A DNA stretch of 64,000 nucleotides from Vibrio pomeroyi (GCA_041879425.1 CP090854.1:1736001-1800000), one strand, 5' to 3'; counted from the first letter of the stretch, positions 9,227 to 18,405 are shown. Notes: a model not told the origin generated them from the sequence alone. A program made the numbers and translations.

Positions 9227-10597
9227 ATGTTTGGAATATTCAAACCGATGGCGCATATCGATCGCTTGTCATCAGATAAAGTCGATAGCACCTACACACG
9301 ATTACGATGGCAGCTGTTTCTTGGTATTTTTGTCGGCTACGCAGGCTATTACTTAGTTCGTAAAAACTTCAGCTTGGCCATGCCTTACCTTATCGAACAG
9401 GGGTTCAGTCGAGGAGAGCTAGGGGTTGCACTAGCAGCCGTTTCTATTGCTTACGGTTTATCTAAGTTCTTAATGGGTAGTGTTTCTGACCGCTCTAACC
9501 CTCGTTATTTCTTAAGTGGCGGCTTATTAATGTCGGCGCTTGTGATGTTCTGCTTTGGTTTCATGCCTTGGGCAACGGGCAGCATTACCGCGATGTTTAT
9601 CCTTCTGTTCTTGAATGGTTGGTTCCAAGGTATGGGCTGGCCAGCGTGTGGACGAACCATGGTGCACTGGTGGTCACGTAAAGAGCGTGGCGAGATAGTG
9701 TCGGTATGGAACGTTGCTCACAACGTGGGTGGCGGATTGATTGGTCCAATGTTCCTATTGGGTCTGTGGGCTTTCAATGACGATTGGCGAACCGCTTTTT
9801 ATGTACCTGCATTTTTTGCCACTCTCGTTGCTATTTTCGTTTGGTTTACGGTAAGAGATACGCCTCAGTCTTGTGGTCTACCTCCAATTGAAGAACACAA
9901 AAACGACTACCCAGATGATTACGACAAGTCTCACGAAACAGAGATGACAGCAAAAGAGATCTTCTTTAAGTATGTCTTCAATAACAAACTGTTGTGGTCA
10001 ATCGCTATCGCGAACGCGTTCGTTTACCTGATTCGTTACGGGGTACTTGACTGGGCTCCTGTCTATCTAAAAGAAGCGAAAGACTTCTCTGTAGATAAAT
10101 CATCTTGGGCTTACTTCTTATACGAGTGGGCAGGTATTCCGGGCACGTTATTATGTGGTTGGATCTCAGATAAGCTATTCAAAGGACGCCGTGCGCCTGC
10201 AGGTATCTTGTTCATGGTGCTAGTGACTATCGCAGTATTGGTTTACTGGTTTAACCCAGCAGGTAACCCAACGGTTGATATGTTGGCTCTAATTGCGATT
10301 GGCTTCCTAATCTACGGACCTGTAATGCTAATCGGCCTATACGCACTTGAGCTTGCTCCTAAAAAAGCGGCGGGTACAGCAGCAGGCTTAACGGGTCTAT
10401 TCGGTTATTTAGGTGGTGCAGTTGCAGCAAACGCAGTATTAGGCTTCATGGTTGACCATTACGGCTGGGATGGTGGTTTCACTATCTTGGTTGGCGCTTG
10501 TATCGCTTCAATCATCTGTTTGGTGTACGCGTTTATTGGTGAACGTAAGCATCATAAAGAGAAAAGCCTTGAGCGCGAGAAAGAAGCCATAGCTTAA
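9227..10597 (+). CDS. glpT: Glycerol-3-phosphate/phosphate antiporter GlpT
   Basis: A major-facilitator protein of 456 residues with 12 predicted membrane segments. It exchanges external glycerol-3-phosphate for internal phosphate. GlpT-like features include [19 protein letters not shown] in helix 1, [28 protein letters not shown] and [14 protein letters not shown], with Arg residues in helices 1 and 7 at the known phosphate-binding positions. A TGAGGT ribosome site precedes the ATG. It pairs with glpQ downstream, which supplies its substrate from glycerophosphodiesters. Confidence 0.95.
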   Translation: MFGIFKPMAHIDRLSSDKVDSTYTRLRWQLFLGIFVGYAGYYLVRKNFSLAMPYLIEQGFSRGELGVALAAVSIAYGLSKFLMGSVSDRSNPRYFLSGGLLMSALVMFCFGFMPWATGSITAMFILLFLNGWFQGMGWPACGRTMVHWWSRKERGEIVSVWNVAHNVGGGLIGPMFLLGLWAFNDDWRTAFYVPAFFATLVAIFVWFTVRDTPQSCGLPPIEEHKNDYPDDYDKSHETEMTAKEIFFKYVFNNKLLWSIAIANAFVYLIRYGVLDWAPVYLKEAKDFSVDKSSWAYFLYEWAGIPGTLLCGWISDKLFKGRRAPAGILFMVLVTIAVLVYWFNPAGNPTVDMLALIAIGFLIYGPVMLIGLYALELAPKKAAGTAAGLTGLFGYLGGAVAANAVLGFMVDHYGWDGGFTILVGACIASIICLVYAFIGERKHHKEKSLEREKEAIA

Positions 10598-10661
10598 TCT
10601 CTCGTTAACTTGATTGTTTGTTAAGTGAGTTTTAACAAACACAACCATACTAATAAATGAT

Positions 10662-10690
10662 AGAGGCAGGGATATCCTGCCTCTTTGTTA
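10662..10690 (+). terminator. Hairpin between glpT and glpQ
   Basis: AGAGGCAGG and CCTGCCTCT form a perfect 9-bp stem with a 5-nt loop, followed by TTGTTAT. It lies between two genes of one operon type and ends just before the glpQ ribosome site. It may act as a partial terminator that sets the glpT:glpQ ratio, or may protect the upstream mRNA. Confidence 0.65.
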
Positions 10691-10705
10691 TCAAGGAATA
10701 TAACA

Positions 10706-11761
10706 ATGAAAACGACGTCACTGTCCCTGACTTTATTGGCACTGAGCTTATCGGTCAATGCACTTGCTGATCCTTTAGTTATTGCTCACCGAGGTGCATC
10801 GGGTTACTTACCTGAGCATACTCTGCCAGCAAAAGCGCTCGCGTATGCGATGAAACCTGATTACATCGAACAAGATGTCGTGATGACCAAAGACGACCAA
10901 TTGGTGGTATTACACGACCATTATCTAGATCGCGTTACCGATGTTGCAGACCGATTTCCAGATCGTGCTCGTGAAGATGGCCGCTACTACGCGATAGATT
11001 TTACGCTTGCTGAGATCAAATCATTAAAGGTGACTGAAGGCTTTAACCTTGATGAGCAAGGTAACAGAGTGGCAGGGTATCCAACTCGCTTCCCAATGTG
11101 GCAGTCTGATTTCCGAGTACCAACGTTTGCAGAAGAAATCGAAATGATCCAAGGGTTGAATAAGACTCTTGGTTACGACGTAGGTATCTACCCAGAAATC
11201 AAAGCGCCTTGGTTCCATCTCCATGAAGGTAAAGACATCTCTAAAGCGGTTCTTGCGACCTTGCATCAATATGGTTACTTAACAAAAGACGATAAGGTCT
11301 ATTTGCAGTGTTTTGACGCTAACGAATTGCAACGTATCAACGATGAATTAATGCCAGCGATGGAAATGGACTTGAAACTCGTTCAGCTCATGGCTTACAC
11401 CGACTGGAACGAAACCATGACTTACAAGGGGAATAAGGCGACACCTTATAGTTACGATTGGATGTTCGAGAAAGGCGGGATGGCAAAAATTGCTACCTAT
11501 GCTGACGGCATTGGCCCGTGGAAACCTATGCTGGTGGACGATGCATCGACCAAGAACAACATCATCATTAAACCATTGATGAAATCTGCTAAAGAGGCTG
11601 GCTTAGACGTTCACCCATATACGTTCCGTGCTGACCCAGGTCGAATTCCGGGCTATGCCGATAATTTCGATGGCATGTTGGATGTGTTTTACAACCAAGT
11701 GAAAGTCGACGGCGTGTTTACCGACTTCCCAGACAAAGCGGTAGAGTTCCTAAACCGTTAA
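10706..11761 (+). CDS. glpQ: Periplasmic glycerophosphodiester phosphodiesterase GlpQ
   Basis: This enzyme of 351 residues hydrolyses glycerophosphodiesters in the periplasm to glycerol-3-phosphate and an alcohol. The chosen ATG follows AAGGA and begins a signal peptide (MKTTSLSLTLLALSLSVNALA). Active-site features include AHRGASGYLPEHT, IEQDVVMTKDDQLVVLHDHYLDRVT and the late TFRAD and GVFTDFPD segments. It follows glpT directly and would feed that transporter. Confidence 0.94.
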   Translation: MKTTSLSLTLLALSLSVNALADPLVIAHRGASGYLPEHTLPAKALAYAMKPDYIEQDVVMTKDDQLVVLHDHYLDRVTDVADRFPDRAREDGRYYAIDFTLAEIKSLKVTEGFNLDEQGNRVAGYPTRFPMWQSDFRVPTFAEEIEMIQGLNKTLGYDVGIYPEIKAPWFHLHEGKDISKAVLATLHQYGYLTKDDKVYLQCFDANELQRINDELMPAMEMDLKLVQLMAYTDWNETMTYKGNKATPYSYDWMFEKGGMAKIATYADGIGPWKPMLVDDASTKNNIIIKPLMKSAKEAGLDVHPYTFRADPGRIPGYADNFDGMLDVFYNQVKVDGVFTDFPDKAVEFLNR

Positions 11762-11791
11762 GCTATTCAGCAGCTACGAAACACGAGCTAT

Positions 11792-11838
11792 GAAGAGCTA
11801 AAAGCAAAGTTCAAAGCTGCTTTTAGCTCTTCCTTTTC
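11792..11838 (+). terminator. Rho-independent terminator after glpQ
   Basis: GAAGAGCTAAAAGCA pairs with TGCTTTTAGCTCTTC, a perfect 15-bp stem, followed by CTTTT. Confidence 0.85.
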
Positions 11839-11980
11839 AGCCCCGCGACAACTCAAATCCCCATTTTGACATTCCTCAGGTTTACACCGATCTCGCTCCT
11901 TGATAGGTTACCAACATCAAGGTCTGTCGTTTACCTAAAGGCTTGTACTCACTGAGCCTTATATTGAATTTGGAACCATC

Positions 11981-12445
11981 ATGGAAGAAAGAAGCCAAGC
12001 TTATCTCGATTGCTACCTAAACTCACTGCCGGAAGAAATGGCCAAGAAGCACACCTCATTCAGTGCTGACTATTTCTGTGGCGACGAATACAACGCCAAT
12101 TTGTGCGCACAACTCATATTGAAAGGGGAAAAGCAGGCATCTTGTAGCCTTGAATATTGGTACAGCCATGAAGATGAAGTGATGCCCGTTGTCGGCCACT
12201 TGCAAGTCGTGACCGATTGGGACGGCAAGCCTATCTGTATTATTGAAATTACCTCTGTTTCCTTGTGTCCATACAATGAAGTGACCGCTGAATTTGCTGC
12301 TGCCGAAGGTGAGGGTGACAAAACTCTCGCATGGTGGAGGGAAGCGCATTGGAACTTCTTCTCACGTGAATGTGAAGAACTCAAGATCACGCCAAGTGAA
12401 GACATGATGTTGGTACTTGAGCGTTTCAAAGTGGTTCATCAATAA
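11981..12445 (+). CDS. ASCH domain protein
   Basis: A protein of 154 residues with an ASCH fold, a PUA-related domain thought to bind RNA or modified nucleosides. The recognisable parts are GEKQASCSLEYWY, the strand-rich middle (GKPICIIEITSVSL) and the conserved late segment AEGEGDKTLAWWREAHWNFF. It is soluble and single-gene, and no partner is evident. Known family members include ASCH amidohydrolases acting on N4-acetylcytidine, but the substrate here cannot be read from the sequence. Confidence 0.82.
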   Translation: MEERSQAYLDCYLNSLPEEMAKKHTSFSADYFCGDEYNANLCAQLILKGEKQASCSLEYWYSHEDEVMPVVGHLQVVTDWDGKPICIIEITSVSLCPYNEVTAEFAAAEGEGDKTLAWWREAHWNFFSRECEELKITPSEDMMLVLERFKVVHQ

Positions 12446-12541
12446 AAGTAAGATTTAAAAGTGCCCATTGGTTTAATTGAATCTTAAGTCGTGGCATTTT
12501 AACCTCAAAAAGCAGTCAAGCAATACAACAAGGGGTGTGTA

Positions 12542-13498
12542 GTGAAAATTGCAATATTGGATGATTATCAGAACGCAGTAAAAAGCCTTGCGTGCTACAA
12601 CAAGTTAGAACATCACGAGGTTAAGGTATTCACAGAAAGTTACCTTGAAGACGAACTTGCGCTGAAGTTACACGACTTTGAAGCACTCGTGCTAATCCGA
12701 GAACGTACTGAAATCACCGAGTCGTTATTATCCAAGTTACCCAATCTCAAGTTAATCAGCCAAACAGGTAAAGTCAGTAACCATATCGATCCACAATTAT
12801 GTGAACGCTTCGGTGTGAAGGTGCTGGAAGGGCGCGGTTCACCGGTTGCTCCTTCTGAGCTGTGTTGGGCGTTGATCATGGCGGCGTCTCGTCATATTCC
12901 TACTTACGCTTCAAACCTCAAACAGAACCAATGGCAAAATTCAGGCTCACTCGGTTTAGGTAGAACATTAAAGGGCTTAAAGCTAGGCATTTGGGGCTAT
13001 GGAAAGATAGGATGCTGCATCGCGCAATATGCCAAAGCATTCGGAATGGATGTGATGGTGTGGGGAAGCCAAACCTCAAGAGACCAAGCACTGGCCGACG
13101 GATTTGAAGCGGCAGAAAACAAACACGCTTTTTTCAGTAATGTTGATGTACTTTCTTTGCACCTACGCTTGAATGACGCCACTAGAGGCTGCGTTACTGC
13201 TGAAGATCTTGGCCTAATGAAGCCAGACTCACTGTTCGTGAATATCAGCCGAGCGGAATTAGTCGAGTCAAAAGCCTTGTTTAATGAACTTACCAAGGTA
13301 CCAAGCAAACGAGCGGCGATTGATGTTTTTGAAGTTGAGCCTGCTACACCAGAGACTGAACCTCTTTTAGCTTTGCCAAACGTCACTGCGACACCGCATT
13401 TAGGCTACGTTGAACAAAATAGTTACGAACTCTACTTTGATATCGCTTTCGATAATATCTTAGCTTATGAGAAAGAATCATCGATGCAGGAGGCATGA
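12542..13498 (+). CDS. D-2-hydroxyacid dehydrogenase, NAD-dependent
   Basis: A protein of 318 residues of the D-isomer-specific 2-hydroxyacid dehydrogenase family. It has the NAD-binding GIWGYGKIG, then SLHLRLNDATRG, NISRAELVE (in place of the usual NxxRG), DVFEVEP and the catalytic His in TPHLGYVE. The start is GTG at 12542 with AAGGGG upstream. The next gene overlaps its stop, so the two are translationally coupled. Close relatives are annotated phosphoglycerate dehydrogenase-like, but the substrate is not established. Confidence 0.85.
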   Translation: MKIAILDDYQNAVKSLACYNKLEHHEVKVFTESYLEDELALKLHDFEALVLIRERTEITESLLSKLPNLKLISQTGKVSNHIDPQLCERFGVKVLEGRGSPVAPSELCWALIMAASRHIPTYASNLKQNQWQNSGSLGLGRTLKGLKLGIWGYGKIGCCIAQYAKAFGMDVMVWGSQTSRDQALADGFEAAENKHAFFSNVDVLSLHLRLNDATRGCVTAEDLGLMKPDSLFVNISRAELVESKALFNELTKVPSKRAAIDVFEVEPATPETEPLLALPNVTATPHLGYVEQNSYELYFDIAFDNILAYEKESSMQEA

Positions 13499-14019
13499 TG
13501 AACAAAGCTACAAAATCAACGGTTTCAGCCAAGCTAACCAAAACCGTCTTATTTGATTGGGGTAACACCTTAATGATCGACTTCCCAGACGTACAAGGGA
13601 AAATGTGTGACTGGGAAGCCGTACAAGAAGTGAGTGGGGCACAAGCCTTGCTCGCTCAATTGTCGAAGCATCACAACATCTATATTGCCACCAATGCGGC
13701 CGATTCCAGTAAAGGTGACATCATCCGTGCATTTGAACGCGTCGGATTGTCCCAATACATTGATGGTTACTTCTGTAAGGCGAGTATTGGCTTATCTAAA
13801 TACGATTCTGGTTTTTATCCTGCCATTATTGCCAAGCTCAATATCGCACCCCAAGAGGTCACTATGATTGGCGATACTCTAGAAAAAGACATTTATCCTG
13901 CGTTAGAAGCTGGTTTGCAAGTGGTTTGGCTGAACACGGAAGGAACTGAACTTAAGTCAGGGCATCCCCATATCGTGCAAGTTCAATCTTTAAGCGAATT
14001 GTCGGAGAAGAACGACTAA
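13498..14019 (+). CDS. HAD-superfamily hydrolase
   Basis: A protein of 173 residues with HAD motifs: LFDWGNTLM (motif I, DxxxT type with Gly-Asn), IATNAA (motif II Thr), the Lys in LSKYDSGFY, and GDTLEKDIYPALEAG (motif IV). It probably removes phosphate from a small metabolite. A GGAGG site lies inside the end of the dehydrogenase gene. The ATG at 13498 has the better spacing; one at 13495 is also possible. The stop-start overlap with the dehydrogenase suggests a joint pathway that I cannot name. Confidence 0.82.
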   Translation: MNKATKSTVSAKLTKTVLFDWGNTLMIDFPDVQGKMCDWEAVQEVSGAQALLAQLSKHHNIYIATNAADSSKGDIIRAFERVGLSQYIDGYFCKASIGLSKYDSGFYPAIIAKLNIAPQEVTMIGDTLEKDIYPALEAGLQVVWLNTEGTELKSGHPHIVQVQSLSELSEKND

Positions 14020-14130
14020 CTCTCTGATATTCAGCCCGGATAGCGCTTGTCTGTTTTGAAGCCAACCTCTCATTTGTTATCTGGTTAATGCTCTAAGCTA
14101 AGTCTAGATTTCGAATAGAAGGGCTAGGTT

Positions 14131-14511
14131 ATGAGTATTGAACGTCATGGAATATCGGTTGGAATTGAACGTGTTAGTTGCGAAACCATCATCGTGTTTA
14201 AAGCGAAAGGAAAGCTGACGCACGACGATTATCAAGCGATGATACCAATCTTAAAAACAACAATAGAAGAGCTCGACTCTTCCGCATTGAAGATACTGGT
14301 CGACATCTCAACATTAACCGGTTGGGAGCTGCGCGCCGCATGGGACGATTTCAAACTTGGACTAGAGCTCAACTCTAAGATCGACAAGATTGCGATTTGC
14401 GGCGATAAAAGCTGGCAAGAACTGGCATCAAAAGTCGGCAGTTGGTTTGTGTCTGGCGATATCAAGTCATCTGAAGATTACGATTCTGCGATAGAGTGGT
14501 TGATTGACTAA
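14131..14511 (+). CDS. SpoIIAA-like STAS domain protein
   Basis: A protein of 126 residues of the SpoIIAA-like/STAS type common in marine gammaproteobacteria. It shows KILVDISTLTGWELRAAWDDFKLGLE and KIAICGDKSWQELASKVGSWF. These proteins are thought to respond to the membrane or redox state, but no role has been shown for this branch. It is a single-gene unit. No signal peptide or membrane segment is present. Confidence 0.8.
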   Translation: MSIERHGISVGIERVSCETIIVFKAKGKLTHDDYQAMIPILKTTIEELDSSALKILVDISTLTGWELRAAWDDFKLGLELNSKIDKIAICGDKSWQELASKVGSWFVSGDIKSSEDYDSAIEWLID

Positions 14512-14702
14512 CTCATTCGCGGTTCAATTGTTGTCGCTGGTGGTAAGCGGAAGGAACCGCCTTGAAGGCTGTCGTCTATCTCTTCTCAAGGCCATTTCTT
14601 AAGTAATCCAATAGAATATGTTTATCGCTGCATGTAACATGCGCCTACCGCGATACGATCGCGCTAACTAGAATAATAAGCAAAATAACAAGGTCTAAGA
14701 AC

Positions 14703-15104
14703 ATGAATAAGGTAATTGATAAGCTCGCTTGGATATTCATTAAAGATGGCAAGCTGTTGATGGTGAGATCAAAAGGCAAAGAACTGTTTTACTTACCGGG
14801 CGGAAAGCGTGAAGCAGGGGAAAGTGACGAGCAAGCACTGGTTCGTGAAATCAAAGAAGAGATTTCAGTCGATTTGGTACCTGATTCAATCAAATACGTC
14901 GAGACATTTACCGGTCAGGCCGATGGCAAAGCAGAAGGCGTATCGGTGCAATTGACTTGTTACGCTGCAGATTACACAGGTGAACTGTCTCCAGATGCCG
15001 AAATCGAAGAGCTCAAATTTGTTGATGGCAACGACAGAGCGGTATGTTCATTAGCAGCACTGGTTGCGCTAGATTGGTTAGAAGAGAACCAGTACTTAGC
15101 TTAA
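14703..15104 (+). CDS. Nudix hydrolase
   Basis: A protein of 133 residues with a full Nudix box, G-x5-E-x7-REIKEEIS, within GGKREAGESDEQALVREIKE. It hydrolyses a nucleoside diphosphate linked to another group; the substrate is not readable. Its 3' end converges on the minus-strand YkgJ gene with only ~30 bp between, and no obvious terminator is seen. A second, unrelated Nudix gene lies in a cassette at 51969. Confidence 0.87.
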   Translation: MNKVIDKLAWIFIKDGKLLMVRSKGKELFYLPGGKREAGESDEQALVREIKEEISVDLVPDSIKYVETFTGQADGKAEGVSVQLTCYAADYTGELSPDAEIEELKFVDGNDRAVCSLAALVALDWLEENQYLA

Positions 15105-15134
15105 CGGTTGAGTACGATCCTCAAAGGATCCCTA

Positions 15135-15536
15135 TTATGAAAAGCTTGAAGGGCGGCTATCTTTCATTAGAAGGTCGAGTTTTCTTTGAGCTTTTTTCGT
15201 ATCTTGCAGATCCACCACCTCAATCATTTCGCAATCATCCCTCACCATCTCATTGATTAGGCTAGGGTAGTGTCGGCAATCTTCCGGTCGGTCTAAGTAA
15301 ATACTGCATGTGTATTTGGCTTGGGCATTCGTGTCTTTATTCGGGACGAGTTCTAGAAACGGGCAACGAGTTAGGCGTTCGCCAGATTCAGGATCAAACC
15401 AAATCTCACTACCGCGAACATATTCAAAGATGTCTGGGTTGAACAGCTCCCACAAATCAATCTCTTCTTGAGTTGCGGCAAGATCACCATCGCCATATTT
15501 GATACAGCATTTTCCGCATTGATTACAATCTTTCAT
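15135..15536 (-). CDS. YkgJ family cysteine-cluster protein
   Basis: A protein of 133 residues starting with CNQCGKCC, with later conserved cysteines in TRCPFLE, YTCSIY and EDCRHYP. This is the spacing of the zinc/iron-chelating YkgJ (UPF0153) family. It is probably a metal-binding cytoplasmic protein. No redox partner is adjacent. Confidence 0.82.
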   Translation of the reverse strand: MKDCNQCGKCCIKYGDGDLAATQEEIDLWELFNPDIFEYVRGSEIWFDPESGERLTRCPFLELVPNKDTNAQAKYTCSIYLDRPEDCRHYPSLINEMVRDDCEMIEVVDLQDTKKAQRKLDLLMKDSRPSSFS

Positions 15537-15719
15537 TCGTGGCTTCTTAGTTAACTTACTCTTCTAATATTATCACTGATACGATGCGGCACGTTGATTT
15601 TGTTGCTCAGAGCTCAAAAAGAGGGCAAGGAACAAACAATCATTAGCAAAGTGAACCGCCGAAGCACAGTAAACAGTGATACAATTTCTCTTCGTAAGTT
15701 ATTAATACAAAGGCTCCAA

Positions 15720-15881
15720 ATGAGAACAATCTATACCACTGAAGGCGACATCAACGCAAAGAAACAGAAAGACGCTTATCCAAAACTGGCGTTATGTGAA
15801 AACTGCGTGCGTGACTATGTGGTGATTGAACAAGGTGAGCGCACTTACAAGCCTTGTGCTAAATGTGGTGCAGACGATTAA
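15720..15881 (+). CDS. Small zinc-ribbon protein (53 aa)
   Basis: A tiny protein with two CxxC pairs, CENC and CAKC, in the last half, a typical rubredoxin-like zinc ribbon. A longer frame upstream exists, but this ATG fits the compact ribbon. Its TAA overlaps the ATG of the pseudouridine synthase (TAATG), so the two are translationally coupled. The role is unknown; the coupling suggests a link with RNA or translation. Confidence 0.65.
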   Translation: MRTIYTTEGDINAKKQKDAYPKLALCENCVRDYVVIEQGERTYKPCAKCGADD

Positions 15882-16570
15882 TGCGCCTTGATAAATACCT
15901 TTGTAAAAGCACAGACCTCGCTAAACCACAAGCGACTGAAAGAATCCATAATGGTGAGGTAAGTGTAAACGGTGAAGTGGTGATTGATGAATCCACTCAG
16001 GTTCATGAAAGTAACAACATATTGCTCAATGGCGACGTATTAACGCTACGCGCATTTCGATACATCTTAATGCACAAGCCAGCAGGTACCATCTGTTCCA
16101 ATATAGATGAAGTGTATCCATCGCTTTTCAATTATCTTGAGGTGGATAAAGCCTCTGAACTGCACATCGCAGGGCGGTTAGACGCCGATACTACAGGCTT
16201 AGTGCTGATCACCGATGATGGACGTTGGTCTTTCAATATCACACTGCCAACTAAGTCGTGTAAAAAGGTGTATCGTGTGACATTGTCACGTGACATCAAA
16301 GACGATGTCGCAGATAAATTCAAAGCGGGGGTTCAGCTGCAAGGTGAGAAGAATCCCACGCGCCCCGCAGAACTAGAAGTAATAAGCCCGAAAGAAGTGC
16401 TACTGACCATCACAGAAGGTAAGTTTCATCAGGTTAAACGAATGTTTTCTGCCGTTGGAAACCGAGTGGTAGGGCTACACAGAGAGCAAATAGGCGATGT
16501 CAGTTTAGATGTCGAAGAAGGCCAGTGGCGCTACCTCACCGAAGATGAAGTTAGCTCTTTCAGCCAGTAA
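15881..16570 (+). CDS. rsuA: 16S rRNA pseudouridine synthase, RsuA family
   Basis: A protein of 229 residues with an N-terminal S4 RNA-binding domain (MRLDKYLCK to about residue 45) and a RsuA/RluB-type catalytic domain with GRLDADTTGLVLITDDG, in which the Asp after RL is the catalytic residue. The late segment EGKFHQVKRMFSAVGNRV is conserved in the family. RsuA makes pseudouridine 516 in 16S rRNA. Length and motifs fit, but a paralogue of the same family cannot be excluded. Confidence 0.83.
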   Translation: MRLDKYLCKSTDLAKPQATERIHNGEVSVNGEVVIDESTQVHESNNILLNGDVLTLRAFRYILMHKPAGTICSNIDEVYPSLFNYLEVDKASELHIAGRLDADTTGLVLITDDGRWSFNITLPTKSCKKVYRVTLSRDIKDDVADKFKAGVQLQGEKNPTRPAELEVISPKEVLLTITEGKFHQVKRMFSAVGNRVVGLHREQIGDVSLDVEEGQWRYLTEDEVSSFSQ

Positions 16571-16638
16571 CTTAAAACAAATTAAAGCATAAAGCCTAGC
16601 GATACTTCTGGGCTTTAAAACAGAAGGAATTGTTTACC

Positions 16639-17013
16639 ATGGAAAACCTCAAAGTCACTGAAATAAAGTCGTTCGTACCCGCGAAAGACTTCGACTTATC
16701 AAAGCGTTTTTATCAAACTCTAGGCTTTGAAATTATGTCGGAGTTCCATGATATTGCTTATTTTCGTCACGGCGATTATGCATTCCTTTTACAAGATTTT
16801 TACGAACCTGCGCACTGTCACAATTACATGATGCACTTGCTGATGGAAGACGTAAAAAGTTGGTATCAACACGTGCAAAACTCTAATGTAATGACGGAAT
16901 TTGAAGTAACCGTTACTGAGGTTATAGAGCAGCCTTGGGGAATGCTTGAGTTTTGTATCACTGACCCAAGTGGTGTGCTTTGGCGTGTTGCCGAGAACAT
17001 CAGGCCACGTTAG
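16639..17013 (+). CDS. VOC (glyoxalase/bleomycin-resistance) family protein
   Basis: A protein of 124 residues with a VOC fold: an early FVPAKDFDLSKRFYQTLGFE, then YFRHGDYAFLLQDF, and a closing WGMLEFCITDPSGVLWRVAE. AGAAGGA precedes the ATG by about 10 nt. These proteins bind metals and either isomerise metabolites or sequester drugs; the ligand is unknown. It is one of two VOC genes in the accessory region. Confidence 0.8.
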   Translation: MENLKVTEIKSFVPAKDFDLSKRFYQTLGFEIMSEFHDIAYFRHGDYAFLLQDFYEPAHCHNYMMHLLMEDVKSWYQHVQNSNVMTEFEVTVTEVIEQPWGMLEFCITDPSGVLWRVAENIRPR

Positions 17014-17108
17014 CTCGTAAACTTGTTTTAAGGCCAGTGAAACGCTTCAAATTATCCATATATCGCTTAATTTATACCGCTCTCGGTAATTATCAAATAG
17101 GTTACAAC

Positions 17109-17717
17109 ATGGATATAAAGGCTAAAATGCACAACCAAGACGTTTATTATTGTGATGACGTTGATCTGGTCGCCGAGCAAACACAATGCTTAGAAGTGCT
17201 TTACGATTTCAACCACACTCGTCCGAGTGAAGGTGACAAACGCCAACAAATCATGAAGCAACTGTTCGCAGAAGTCGGCGAGGGTTGTTACATCGAGCCA
17301 CCACTTCATGCCAATTGGGGTCGTCACACTCATCTAGGCAATAACGTATACGTAAACTTCAACCTAACGCTTGTTGACGACACCGACGTGTTCATCGGTG
17401 ATAACGTAATGATTGCACCTAACGTCACCATCGCGACAGGCACACATCCCATCAGCCCAGAACTTAGGCTCAAAGCCGCGCAATTCAATGTTCCTGTACG
17501 TATCGGCAACAATGTATGGCTTGGCGCACACACCGTTGTATTACCGGGCGTCACGATAGGTGAAAACTCGGTTATTGGAGCGGGCAGCATAGTCACCAAA
17601 GACATCCCAGCCAATGTGGTTGCCGTAGGTAACCCTTGCAAAGTGGTCAGAGAAATCAACGAGCGCGACCGAGAGTACTACCACAAAGATCGACGCATTC
17701 CAGACGAGCTTAAATAA
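17109..17717 (+). CDS. Sugar O-acetyltransferase, maltose/galactoside acetyltransferase type
   Basis: A protein of 202 residues with a left-handed beta-helix (hexapeptide repeats such as IGDNVMIAPNVTIATGTHP, IGNNVWLGAHTVVLPGVTIG and VIGAGSIVTKDIP). The His of GTHP is the catalytic residue in LacA and Maa. It transfers acetyl from CoA to a sugar. An N-terminal helical segment (MDIKAKMHNQDVYY) matches LacA/Maa, which supports this start; AGG lies ~7 nt upstream. Confidence 0.87.
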   Translation: MDIKAKMHNQDVYYCDDVDLVAEQTQCLEVLYDFNHTRPSEGDKRQQIMKQLFAEVGEGCYIEPPLHANWGRHTHLGNNVYVNFNLTLVDDTDVFIGDNVMIAPNVTIATGTHPISPELRLKAAQFNVPVRIGNNVWLGAHTVVLPGVTIGENSVIGAGSIVTKDIPANVVAVGNPCKVVREINERDREYYHKDRRIPDELK

Positions 17718-17757
17718 GCTATCCTGACCAGATTCTTAATGTGGGAGTTTGGTCATA

Positions 17758-17808
17758 CTAGACAGAAAGATTCTGCATTTTCACGAGTACCGACGCTAGC
17801 TGTTATAT
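17758..17808 (+). repeat. Partial copy of the cassette-island palindrome
   Basis: The left arm CTAGACAGAAAGATTCTGC matches the complete palindrome 100 bp downstream. The right arm is replaced, yet the segment still ends in CTAGCTGTTATAT, giving another GTTRRRY-like core at 17802. Confidence 0.55.
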
Positions 17809-17860
17809 AAGTCGTTATTATATAATTGCTAGGTTGCATATGAGATGTGAACGGTAGAAA

Positions 17861-17909
17861 CTAGACAGAATTAATCTGCATTTAAATACAGAATTTTTCT
17901 GTCTAATAG
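17861..17909 (+). repeat. Imperfect palindrome at the left border of a cassette island (copy 1)
   Basis: CTAGACAGAATTAATCTGC and CAGAATTTTTCTGTCTAATAG are inverted relative to each other around ATTTAAAT. It ends 4 bp before the GTTATAC core where the cassette begins. A clearly related 48-bp sequence lies at 50632-50679 in the same position before a second cassette. Confidence 0.8.
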
Positions 17910-17913
17910 AGCT

Positions 17914-18405
17914 GTTATACAAAAAGGAGAGCAAGGTGACAATTAACATCGCTAAGTTGCCTATGTATTTATTGGTATCATCAGTAACGGCCTTTTTAGC
18001 TGGGGTTTTGAGTGTAATCACGATGATGATGGGCGGCTTCTTAGTGATTCCCGCTATTCAGACTTGGTTCATGATGAAGTATCAACAAGGGAATTATTGG
18101 GTGTCAGGAGCCATCGCATTTGTTCCTTGGATTATCATTTACTTGTATACAAAGGAACAGCCAAATCTTACACAAGTGGCGTTCAATTTAGCATGTAGGT
18201 CAGCAATTGCTGGGATTCTTATTTACGGAGTTAGATATCATGTATGTCCGAAAATTACGGACTATTGGCCGAGTAGATAATTTTGTATAACAAAGCGTTT
18301 AAGACGGATTCCCAACGCTTGGCATTTGCGGTTTGATTCAGCTTTAGTGTTTACGACACAATGGTTTAGGTAAGTTGGTAGCGTTGCTCACCACTTAACG
18401 CGGCG
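17914..18405 (+). mobile_element. Integron gene cassette 1 (no integrase nearby)
   Basis: The cassette starts at GTTATACAAAA. The inverse core at the start of its attC is TTTTGTATAAC, an exact 11-bp complement, as expected when a circular cassette rejoins. It carries one gene, the small membrane protein at 17936. Confidence 0.85.
17936..18280 (+). CDS. Small membrane protein of an integron cassette
   Basis: A protein of 114 residues with three or four hydrophobic segments (about 8-33, 36-44, 59-71 and 85-100) and no family I recognise. The start is GTG with a strong AAGGAGA 5 bp upstream, close to the cassette's 5' end as in most cassettes. It is the only gene between core site GTTATAC and the attC. 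A function in the envelope is all that can be inferred. Confidence 0.65.
   Translation: MTINIAKLPMYLLVSSVTAFLAGVLSVITMMMGGFLVIPAIQTWFMMKYQQGNYWVSGAIAFVPWIIIYLYTKEQPNLTQVAFNLACRSAIAGILIYGVRYHVCPKITDYWPSR

Noticed and set aside
17818..18021. Minus-strand open frame across the palindrome and cassette start
   Set aside because: It covers a non-coding palindrome and a real plus-strand gene and has no family match.
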